From Mnemiopsis leidyi (Eukaryota; Ctenophora; Tentaculata; Lobata; Bolinopsidae): a DNA stretch of 28,501 nt. Shown piece after piece: positions 19,930-28,501 of the stretch. The stretch lies in the NCBI GenBank assembly GCA_000226015.1, contig JH153586.1, positions 366,551 through 395,051 on the forward strand, given 5' to 3'. The stretch's first letter is position 1; the number at the start of each line of letters is the position of its first letter. Position numbers and translations under genes: made by a program. Below the pieces are notes generated by a model. That model was not told the origin of the DNA and did not search any database. It worked only from the letters and a program-made list of their open reading frames with translations.

Positions 19930-20508
19930 ACAAATTTTGTAGACATTTTTCTGCAACTTTTTTTCAGATTGCGCACAATTTTGTTCGACTTCTTGTATTT
20001 CTCGTAGATTCTATTTAACTAAACCTATATTCAAATTTCATGGGGATGTATATTCACTTCATGCAGCCAGCAGCATTCAACAAAATCTATAAAAAATCCG
20101 ATTAAAATCCGCAATATCATTTGGTCGATATAATCAATTGTTTACACTTTACACTATGGTGTAAACATAGCGTTTTGTTGTTTTTTCCACCTTCAGATTC
20201 TGGTGTTAAGATTTGAATTCTATAACTCCAGCGTTAGCACTGCTTTGAACTGCCTGTGTTCTTGCTTGTTATCGAGATCTTTCCTATACGATTTCGTTTG
20301 AAGTTTTCGCATCGTTTTAGTAAAGTAAGACTCAAAGCGAGATATTTTTGAAATTAACAGTTCATTGTTTGCTCCCTTTGTAGTGTCGACTTTAATTCAT
20401 ACATTTGATGATGGATCACATCTCTTTGAAGTTTGAACCAAAATTTTATTCAAGGTTGTGTTGTGTAGGAGTAAATTTGCATCTCACAGCTTACTGATTA
20501 AGGTTATA
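19930..20508. other. Between zinc-finger gene and orphan frame, nothing recognised
   Basis: AT-rich. Several pyrimidine tracts end in CAG on the plus strand (near 19967 and 20196), but no exon with similarity follows. Confidence 0.4.
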
Positions 20509-20671
20509 GTCCCATCTTTCAAGCCATAAATCTCAGGATTTCTATCTAGAGGAGGACGCAAAAGATCCAGCACCAAGCAGGTGTTCTATAGTTGAAACAG
20601 AAGAAGCTGTTGTTATAGAGAAATATAAAAAACTTGAACGGAGAAAATGTTTCGACAATCAATATAACAGA

Positions 20672-21166
20672 ATGAGGCGGAATTTATACTTTGGGACCGA
20701 AAATGTTCAACAGCGAAAGGATAGACTTGCAAAACAAAGGATCAGGTCAGCAAAATACCAAGCTTCGAAAACGGAGGAGGAATTAAAGGTCCACAAAGAA
20801 ACTATGAACAAAAAGAAGAGAGAGCGAAGATCAGCCGAGACTTCAAACCAAAGATTTTGGAGGTTGCTAAGAAGGCGGGAGTACCAGAGAAATGGTCGAA
20901 ACTTGAGGTCGATCAATTTTGAGTATCACAAGAGCATCAATATACTCAAGCTAGATATCGTGACAGAGCCACAAGAGGATGCAGCAATTGTTGAAGCCAG
21001 CGAATGTGACGTGAAGAAAATCTTGTCAGAGTTCCAAGAAATTGTTGCTATCGCTTTAGATGGAATGGTGATATCGGAAGAAAGATTTGAGATCTTTAGT
21101 CACCACGGTATCAAGATGCCAAAATCTTTCTTCACCGATTATGTCAAAGAGTTATCGAAACCTTAA
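20672..21166 (+). CDS. Orphan basic protein, STPR-like repeats
   Basis: A 164-codon frame from ATG to stop, with the same frame open upstream to a stop near 20506. If a 5' exon joins at AATCTCAG|GATTTC (about 20535), the product would gain some 45 residues, including an acidic stretch. The region from about residue 10 to 75 is very basic and has a loose 23-residue rhythm (QQRKDRLAKQRIRSAKYQAS, then ETMNKKKRERRSAETSNQRF, then RLLRRREYQRN). This recalls the STPR DNA-binding repeat common in invertebrate and transposon-derived proteins. The C-terminal half is unremarkable and ends SFFTDYVKELSKP. The frame is long for this AT-rich region. It may be a real small gene or a remnant of a mobile element. 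No function is assigned. Confidence 0.5.
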   Translation: MRRNLYFGTENVQQRKDRLAKQRIRSAKYQASKTEEELKVHKETMNKKKRERRSAETSNQRFWRLLRRREYQRNGRNLRSINFEYHKSINILKLDIVTEPQEDAAIVEASECDVKKILSEFQEIVAIALDGMVISEERFEIFSHHGIKMPKSFFTDYVKELSKP

Positions 21167-22742
21167 CTGGCGAAGCAGATAGTCAGAACTCTTAAAACAT
21201 TATCGATTCAGATTGTGCAGTAGTTGGTCGTAGTTCATCATTTCACATTTTTATCGCATAGTTATGTTTCACGTCATTTTGTATTTTCTAACATAATATA
21301 TTCAAAAAACCTAGAAAGCCTTATATGTTTAAATCAATACGTTCATGTGTATATCCATAGAGTAGATGAGTAATTTGAGTTTGCGGATACTACGCCACCC
21401 TCGGATTAGTCACCGCCTACAGATATCACCGTATAAAATATGATATCCCCTACTTCACACTCCTTCTTACATTGTTGCATACATAAGTCATTCAATGCTG
21501 GTAAATTGAAGTTTAGTCACGGTAGAGAATTGACGATAATGTAGATAAAGCTTAATTTCTTAACATGTCGCTATAAAGGTCTGGCAACCTGACCAGAGGC
21601 GAGGCTCATTATTTGCCAATAAAATTGTGTAAGTATAAATATTGATATATAATTTCTGTGTTGTTAATCCAACAAATATATAACTTATCATAACTTCAGA
21701 TACAGGAAGACGAAATTGTTCTATTCCCCTCCTCTTAGAATAGAGAACTGGCAATGTGACGAAGGGACGACAGTGGCAGGAAAAACTTTTTGTCGTGTAA
21801 AAATCTTCAGACCTAATGGAACATCTTTTTTATCGATGGCTATGGTATAAGTTATTACTCCCGATTTTAAAAGAGAATTCGATGAAATTCTTTATAAAAG
21901 CTAGAGGATGGTTAATTTGTCAGAAAATAAGATCTAGATGCATGATTATCATTGTTTTGATTTTTTAACTTAAAGTAATTTTACTTTTAATACTCTTAGC
22001 AGCACTGCGCTGGAAATTTTGAGTTTTAAGCCTGAAATTTCATCTTTAACTGTTCTATGAAACTCGCCAATGCAAAAAAATTTTATTGTCGCTGGTGCTG
22101 GAAGGGCTATCCACTTAATTTTTGTTTGAAAATGCGCACGCTGTTCCAACAGACTAACAGAGTTGACTGTTGGTTTTTAAATGAAAGGAGAGATTTATTA
22201 TATAGGTAACTGATGATCATTGATTATTAAACTAAAGAAATAATTTACGTATCAAAAAAACATGTGAGAAGCAGAAAATCATGTCCAGTGTCTTAGCAAC
22301 CACAGAGCCAAAAACGTGCTATTTGCTTGAAACTAGCTAATTTATTTTATTACTAAAGGATTTGAAGGTGTTGCTGATTTCACTGTTAATAATAAAACAG
22401 CTGATTACAAATGGTATGTTCAGATATTACGTACAGGTTTTATACTTTTTTGTTATGCTGTAAAACTTTTGGTGTACTTTTGTAAGCATTTCAATTACCA
22501 TCGAACAAGTTTTAGAACGTCCGTTTGATCAAATCACGAGTTTTATTGGTCGAACCTTATGTCGAAATTTCAAGTAGTCAAGATAGGAGGCTGACACGTG
22601 AACAGGCTTCTGACTTGCTGACACATAATCATACGAAACAAACAAAGTGACTAAGAACGGATTACACATTTTCACAAACAAACAAACAAATGAATAGACA
22701 AGAAAAAATCCATGACAAAAAAGGCCCACAAACAAACAAACA
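21167..22742. other. No confirmed gene
   Basis: Mostly AT-rich. One richer stretch, 21378-21485, can be read on the plus strand as GYYATLGLVTAYRYHRIKY followed by a hydrophobic run and a stop. It could be a terminal exon of an unknown membrane protein, but no partner exon was found. TTTG-rich sequence near 22670-22745 gives spurious hydrophobic frames. Confidence 0.4.
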
Positions 22743-22861
22743 CTAACATTTGATATTAGCCGGATCCGGTTCCAAAACGCCGGGATCAATGCACGTCACA
22801 TTTCTGTTTGCCTTGTTGCGAAGTCTGTGTTCTTGGTTACAGGTGACTGTGAAACTCTTAT
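22743..22861 (-). CDS. Isolated half sushi/CCP exon
   Basis: Read on the minus strand after the acceptor CCTCATTTCAG: KSFTVTCNQEHRLRN, then NVTCIDPGVLEPDPANIKC, then TAG. The spacing of three Cys and the Gly fit the second half of a CCP domain. The stop comes directly after the last Cys. Alternatively, T|GTTAGT inside the last codons is a usable donor, and the Cys could be completed by another exon. No first half of the domain was found upstream. The frame is also open through the acceptor into a hydrophobic stretch up to about 22978. It is either an orphan exon of a gene continuing outside the recognised parts, or a relic. Confidence 0.5.
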
Positions 22862-23699
22862 CTGAAATGAGGTTGTCAGGGGTAATAATTACTACCATTC
22901 GCCACAATTTGTACATCGCGTAAACAACAGTGACAAATGCTGAGTGGAAGATGAAAGCAGACCAGTAATTGAGGATTTAACGTTGATAAAAACGCTAACC
23001 GTGATACAAAAATTCAAACTTTTATTAATTCAAAATTAAAGAACAGATCATATTCAGTTTCCGTAACTCGTCTGATCAATATATATTATTTAACATACAA
23101 CAACATAACCAGCGATATACATTATACACACACTAGAATACACGTCAAGAGAAACCAAAATGGAATCAAAATAAAAAGTGTAAATAGATAATATCAATAA
23201 GCTTAAGATAAGGAAAGCTGCTGGGCAGCATAGGTGCAATAAGTTGTTTTACTGGTAGGGAGATTTCAGAAATTTCAGCCAAAAGTATTTTTCGGCTAGA
23301 GGAGATCTTTCTGCAGCCATCCGTTTTTTGACAAAAACATCAATTTCTAACCGAAACATCAGTTTCTAGCCGAAACATCACATTGATATGTTGACTAAGA
23401 CATTAGTTTTTAACTCAAACATAATTTTCTAACCGAACATCAGTTTTAATAGGAAGATCGCATCAGTTTCTACTTTTCCAGACGGAAAAATTAGTGCCAA
23501 ACCGCAAAATAACGTCCAATTCTAGACGAGAGCAATAGTTTTAACCGAAACAATTTAAAATCGCAAAGATCTTAAATCTGAATTTCGTTTTCCAGAAAAA
23601 TTTCGGTTAAAATGATTTTCAATTTAAGTAGGAATCCTACCGCCATACAACATTTATGCAGTGGTGCTAGGCAGTGGGCTATCCCAAGGTCGAAAAATT
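22862..23699. other. 3' flank of the GPCR gene, degenerate repeats
   Basis: No exon recognised. At about 23325-23470 a degenerate repeat of some 20 bp, built on AACCGAAACATCAGTTTCT, occurs about five times, with further weak copies to 23610. Confidence 0.5.
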
Positions 23700-25098
23700 T
23701 TAAAGGTTAACAGGAGAGTAAGACTTGTTGAGGTGGATAGGACCTTCTAAGTTTGTTTCCAATGCCCAATGGTTGACTAGAATCACAGGAATAGCATCCC
23801 CGGAAAATGAGGACTGTAGATCCATGTCACAGTAGTTAGATTTTTCAGCTATGGGAGACACCTTGCTATCTGATTCGAGAGGAGAGTTTGCTGGTAGCAT
23901 GTCATTATTAGTTAATTGAGATGAACTAGAGCAAGGTTGAGACTCTACATGATTACATTGAGTCTGACTAGCATTAGAGGTAGACAGAGATCGAGGGAAA
24001 GCTGACATGAGGACTGACTCCATTATAGGATCAGGTTTTATTTCACCACAGTAGGGCACTAATGTGCGATCAGTGGAGGATTTGTTGTTTGAGTGGGACT
24101 GGTTGTTGGACACAATCTTGCCACTCCTGGAGTTGTTTTGACTCCTTTCTTTCAATATCCTTAACGCACGTGCAGCTCCAGCAACCAGCTCCTTCAAATA
24201 TGTTCGGAATCTTCTCATTCTCAGCAGATACACACATGGGTTAAGGAAGGAATTTAGTTGGAGTTGGGTGATGTAAGTCAGTATCCAGATGTACCGGTCT
24301 AAGAATACAGATGGACCTTCAAAAATATCCACATTCCAGCCGGACAACTTCCAGACTGCAAACCTGAGATAGCAGAGAAAGACAGGAATGTTGCACGTGA
24401 TATAGACCAGTGTGAATATCAGCACGGTGACTGTAGCGTAGTTCTTGATATCATCACTCCGGTGTGTAGAGGCGGCTGTTCTCTTAGAGAGTCTTAACAT
24501 GGTCATAGAGATGGAGGCAGAGACTATGATAGGGACGATAGGGAATGCCAGAGAGACGAGAGAAAGATACAGATCGAATGCGGTGTACGTTTCATCAGTT
24601 ATATGCATGTAAGGGTATTCTGGGTACATTTCGTTCAGGCCATACTTCCCAAAGAAGGTGAATCCAACTAAAAACCTGACCACTAAAATCGCTGCGTAGG
24701 ATCCGATAAGGATCACAACATGTTGTTGTCTCACTCGATGAGTTGGCCACACAATCTTCACTGTCCTCATGAGACTGATTACCAGAACGAGGAAGACGGA
24801 GAAGTAAGGTAGCGGTTCCCAGGTTAGTCCCCAGAGCTGTCTGAATGTGTAGTCCCCAAACAGTCCGGGATCTCGGGACGAGAGAAGGAGGACCGCGATG
24901 GGATATCCGTTGAAGAGAAATCCAGGCGTCAGTAGCAGCTATGACGGTGTAGAGAGTAGAGAGGGCCGTGTAGGGAGTCTGGCGGTAGAAGTAGATGAAG
25001 GAGATGATGTTAGCGGGGGTTCCCAGGAGAAGAGAGATAAGACAGAGGGAACCCAGGAGTTTGTCTACTTCTGGGATTGGAGCTAGATCTTCTATCAT
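23700..25098 (-). CDS. Rhodopsin-family (class A) orphan GPCR, one frameshift
   Basis: Two overlapping minus-strand frames make one seven-pass receptor of about 465 aa if a single extra base near 24924 is discounted. The shift lies just after the TM2 motif AATD. TM1 has GTPAN (Asn 1.50). TM3 ends in MRTVKIVWP in place of DRY. TM6 has YITCNIP in place of CWxP. TM7 has LNSFLNPCVY, a good NPxxY, followed by a basic helix 8 (RMRRFRTYL). The Cys pair usual for TM3 and loop 2 is not visible. The tail is about 170 residues, rich in Ser and Asn, and ends SPVNL. The frame stays open upstream of the chosen ATG and includes NLT, a possible N-glycosylation site, so an upstream exon may hold the true start. 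No intron or homopolymer explains the shift; it is either a real loss-of-function mutation or a sequence error. Ligand unknown. Confidence 0.88.
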
Positions 25099-25160
25099 AG
25101 TTTTCTTGATGGGGTGGTAGTTTGTTAAGTTTGTTATGGAGTTAAGTGTTGAGCCAGGGT

Positions 25161-25551
25161 AAGGTTGAAATTTCTGTATCAGAATTTCACAATCAAAGCT
25201 CTAATTTAACACTAAAAGTGACAAGGGTAAATCTGAAAGAATGGACAGTTAAAGCAACAGTTAACTTAAAAATTCAACCGTCCATTACTGTTCAGAAAAC
25301 GGACATTACTATCACGTCAAAAATCATCACATAAAGCTTCAGTCAAAGAAAGTTAAGTCTTTCAGCACTAAGCAGTAAACACTGCAATCTTAACAGCAAA
25401 CTAATTCATGCTCAACAGTGGTTTCATGTTCAGTGATCAAAACGCTTGAGATGAGAGCTTAGATAACAAACAAGGCAGTATACTAGACTAATTCTGCTGG
25501 TGTGATATTATTCTTAATAACATCGCTAACGAGCCGAGAAGGCTTTTATTT
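25161..25551. other. 5' flank of the GPCR gene, no gene
   Basis: AT-rich. On the minus strand a possible acceptor (CTGATACAG, near 25173) leads in frame into the GPCR N-terminus, so a 5' exon or promoter may lie to the right. Confidence 0.4.
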
Positions 25552-26337
25552 ACCGTATCTTGCCATTTGGGCCCGAAGGGCCCAAATGGCAAGATTGTTT
25601 TGATACGTTTCGTGCACGTGCACAAAAAGTACAAAACAAGGGTTGGCGATCGACAGCGTAATTTTGGAATATTAGCTCGAAAAGTGTCCGTACGTACGTA
25701 CGTACGTACGTCCGCGCTCCTTTATTAAACTTATCATGTATACAAATACGATTATAGGTTTTAACTGCCCAAGGCCGCAGAATGTACTTCAGATATACAT
25801 AATCATTATGAAATTTATGTATATTTGCCTCACATCAAGAAAAATGATCAAAATTCTAAGAACTTTAGTTTTATTGAGTAATTTGTCGAAATTTGACAGA
25901 TTGAAAGATGAATGTAACACGATTTTAATCTCAGCTCGGCACACGGTACAAATCTATTAGTATAAAGTATAAACACAACGCAGTATGACTATGAATAATT
26001 AATAAATTATAAAGGTAGCACAGACAATATAAATATGACGACGTCATACAGACTCAAGATATTTGAAATAAAACAATGAAAAGAACGCGCGATAATGTTC
26101 AAACTTTGCGCGTGCAGCGTGAAATTTTAAAATCATGCATTGAACGGCTGCATTAATTCGCGCGTCTGTATTTACACGTGCAGAGCCAGAACTATGAAAA
26201 TTAACCGAAATTACGTGTGGTAAGTGGTTGCGTATTATGATTCCTTATTTCGCGAATTTTGATTACAATAAGCGACGGCATGATAATTGATACGGGAAAT
26301 TCAGCGGTTGCCTGACACAGTGAAAGCGGCCGCAATT
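25552..26337. repeat. Palindrome-headed repeat, copy A
   Basis: Starts with a 37-bp hairpin: TCTTGCCATTTGGGCCC, GAA, then its exact reverse complement (25558-25594). Outer CGTATC and GATACG extend it. A run of ACGT repeats follows (25687-25711). It is similar along its length to copy B at 26473-27283, to GCGGCCGCAATT at the right end. Its internal right end reads GGCATGATAATTGATACGGG, a damaged form of the inverted end seen in copy B. Confidence 0.85.
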
Positions 26338-26472
26338 GATCTTGTTTGATAACAGTTTGACAGTTTGGAATAAGTTTTGAAAATATGCACATTTAACATC
26401 ACTATAATCATGATTGAAAGAGGTAGACATTTTTTATTCTGCTTAACAGATTGTTAAATATTTGTATTTTTT

Positions 26473-27283
26473 CCCGTATCTTGCCATTTGGGCCCGAAGG
26501 GCCCAAATGGCAAGATTGTTTTGATACGTTTTGTGCACGTGCACAAAAAGTACAAAACAAGGGTTGGCGATCGACAGCGTAAATTTGGATAATTAGCTCA
26601 AAATGTGTCCGTCCGTCAGTCCGTCCTTACGTCCGCGCGCACGTCCGCGCGCAAGCTCCTTTATCATACTTAATTATGTATACGATTACAATTATAGGTT
26701 TTAACTGCCTCAGGCCGCAGAATGTATTCCACTCCATGAAATGTATACATAATTACCTCGCAACAACTACAACAAGATGTACGATCAAACAGGGAAAACA
26801 AAAAAGTAAAAGTAAAGTACAATCAAAATTCTTTCAAACTTACGTTTTATTGAGTAATTTGTCGAATGACAGCGAGAATAAATATATGAGCACTATTTTA
26901 ATCTCAGCTCCGACCAAATCCTTTTAATGACTAATTCACGCCAGAAGCATAAACACAACGCAGCATGAATAAATGATGAAGGCAGCACATACAATACAAT
27001 AACGACGTCATACAGAGCTGAGTTAAGATATTTGAAATAAACGATGAAAAGAACGCGCAATTGTGTCTAAACTTTGCGCGTGCAATTTTCAATCGTGGCT
27101 GCATCGAACGGCTGCGTGGATTCGCGCGTCTGATTTTACACGTGCAGAACAACTAACCGAAATTACGTCTGGTACGAGGTTGCGTATTTTGATTCCTCAT
27201 TCCTCGAGGTTTAATGACAATAAGCGACGGCAAGATACGGGAAATTCAGCGGTCGCCTGACACAATGAAAGCGGCCGCAATTC
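26473..27283. repeat. Palindrome-headed repeat, copy B, with 13-bp inverted ends
   Basis: The same hairpin lies at 26479-26515. CCCGTATCTTGCC at 26473-26485 is matched exactly in inverse orientation by GGCAAGATACGGG at 27229-27241, as in a non-autonomous DNA transposon of about 770 bp. However, similarity to copy A continues 40 bp past that end, and no target-site duplication is clear. A tandem duplication, or nesting in a larger element, is an alternative. The short-motif run of copy A is GTCCGTCC and CGCGCGCA here. No transposase frame is visible. Confidence 0.8.
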
Positions 27284-27385
27284 TTGTTGTACCTAAAACG
27301 GTGCCCACGGGCAATTTTATACAGTAGAAAGGAATCATGCGATACCGACCGCTAAATCGGTATAGGAGATACTGCAGATTCTAGG

Positions 27386-27943
27386 TAAAACCATTATTGG
27401 ATAGCAGAAAATGGGACCCTATTGAGCAGCTGTGAGCTGCTAAGTAAATTCTCTATTGGAAAAGTGAGCCGGTACGTAACGTGTAAATGGAGTTAAAACC
27501 TGTGCGAGCAAAGTAATCAAAAAATCAATCAAAAAAAGCGAACAGCTAGAATGGGGGCTTGGGCTGAAATAGTGAACATCTTCCATAAAGAACGGATCAT
27601 CACTTTTTTTTACTGAACTGTTTACATCTCGCAGCAACCACATTAATAGAAAGTTATCTGAGTAGTTTGCTTGCGTAGGTAGAACCATAATTGGATAGCT
27701 GAAAGTGGGACACCATTAAGCAGCTGCTTACTCCTTAGTATATTCTGTTGGGAAAGTGGACCGGTACAAAACGTGTTAAATGAAGATAAAACCTGTGCAA
27801 TAAAAGCAAAAAAAGCAATTAAAAATATCGAGAACAGCTAGTAAACATCTTCCATGAAGAACGGATTATTACTGTTGTTTAGTGAACTTTTTACATCTAG
27901 CAGCAACCACTTTAATAGAAAGTGGTCTGAGTACTTTGCTTGC
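27386..27943. repeat. Two-copy tandem duplication of about 265-290 bp
   Basis: 27386-27676 and 27678-27943 are diverged copies. Shared blocks include AAAACCTGTGC, GAACAGCTAG, AACATCTTCCAT, GAACGGAT and AGCAACCAC followed by TAATAGAAAGT. The first copy holds about 25 bp more in the middle. No coding capacity is shared between the copies. Confidence 0.88.
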
Positions 27944-28501
27944 TTGATTTCCAATCCAATTCAATATGTCCAAAAGAGTTTTTTAAACCTTATCATAATG
28001 TTTGTAATACCTTGTAGATATAAACTGATCGGAACTCCTAACTCTATGATTGACGATAATGGGCCTCTGATTCAACAGCAGCTGTCAGATTGCCTCCCTG
28101 TTCTGTTTATTTGATCTTCTAAAAATACTTTTAAATGCGCACACAGGTTCAAACTTTTATGTCTTGGAAGATAGATTTCTGCACTTGCAATAATTAGTTC
28201 AGATCAAATTTCTTGGCTGTTTCCTTTCAGTTTGTTTTAATATTTTTTTGCTGATGTATAACAAATGTTTCCCTTATACAGTAAGCTTATTATAAGCGAT
28301 GCTTTTTTCGTCACTGGCTCGAAATGAAACAATTTGGCTCGCTTTTTGCGAAGTGACGAAACAATCTTCAGTTAAATACAGCGTTATTTAAACTACTGCT
28401 AAGAACAGAATGCACTTCCGTACTACACGATATTATTTGTAGTAATATTTAAGTTCACTTTGTAGTTATAGGTAAATTTTATAGAAAAAGGAAGTCCCGC
28501 T
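27944..28501. other. Right edge, no confirmed gene
   Basis: A plus-strand stretch after CTTGTAG (about 28017) reads KLIGTPNSMIDDNGPLIQQQ and ends in a stop at about 28112. It could be a terminal exon, but nothing supports it further. Confidence 0.35.

Noticed and set aside
22529-22789. 86-codon hydrophobic minus-strand frame
   Set aside because: Generated largely by TTTG-rich simple sequence and overlapping the CCP exon in another frame.

Overview
This is metazoan nuclear DNA from an invertebrate that I cannot place more precisely. Small coding exons (56 to about 400 bp) are joined by GT-AG introns. The gene families are animal ones: an ER-anchored ubiquitin-conjugating enzyme, sushi/CCP domains, a C2H2 zinc-finger protein and a rhodopsin-family GPCR. 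There is a tRNA-derived SINE, a short run of TTAGGG-type telomere repeats, and a great deal of tandem repetition. The exon models were assembled by hand from splice sites, codon phase and family similarity; no transcript was available.

Layout. 643-3438 (-): a complete six-exon UBE2J2-type E2 gene, 218 aa, with its catalytic cysteine and a C-terminal membrane anchor. 3493-3758 (-): a SINE. 5733-11965 (-): a small type I membrane protein with two CCP domains, 5' end unresolved. Its 4.5-kb intron holds a gene on the opposite strand, 9042-10220 (+), for an unrecognised four-pass membrane protein with an Arg/Glu/Asp-rich tail. Exons 1-2 of that nested gene exist a second time at 6792-7173, without the start codon and between two blocks of one minisatellite. 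13379-13679: ten CACGTG E-boxes in 301 bp, upstream of 15704-19870 (+), a ten-exon gene for a three-finger C2H2 protein (about 479 aa). 20672-21166 (+): an orphan basic reading frame. 22743-22861 (-): an isolated half-CCP exon. 23700-25098 (-): an orphan class A GPCR with one frameshift. 25552-27283: two copies of a palindrome-headed repeat. 27386-27943: a two-copy tandem duplication.

The most interesting pattern is that several minisatellites are copies of exon-intron junctions, not random intron sequence. One UBE2J2 exon has its 3' splice site amplified on one side (15 units, AG kept in 14) and its 5' splice site amplified on the other (50-bp units). In the zinc-finger gene the donors of exons 3, 8 and 9 are duplicated 2, 5 and 7 times. 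In the exon 9 array, four units also have an AG exactly 18 nt before their GT, so each could act as an in-frame microexon adding SSNNDN. The intact first exon of the four-pass gene also has a duplicated donor. Together these suggest recurrent tandem duplication across splice junctions, giving decoy or alternative splice sites and possibly new microexons.

The genes do not form an operon or an obvious pathway. The clear relationships are the nesting of the four-pass gene in the CCP gene, the repeat-associated duplication of its 5' exons, and the E-box cluster as a candidate promoter or enhancer for the zinc-finger gene.
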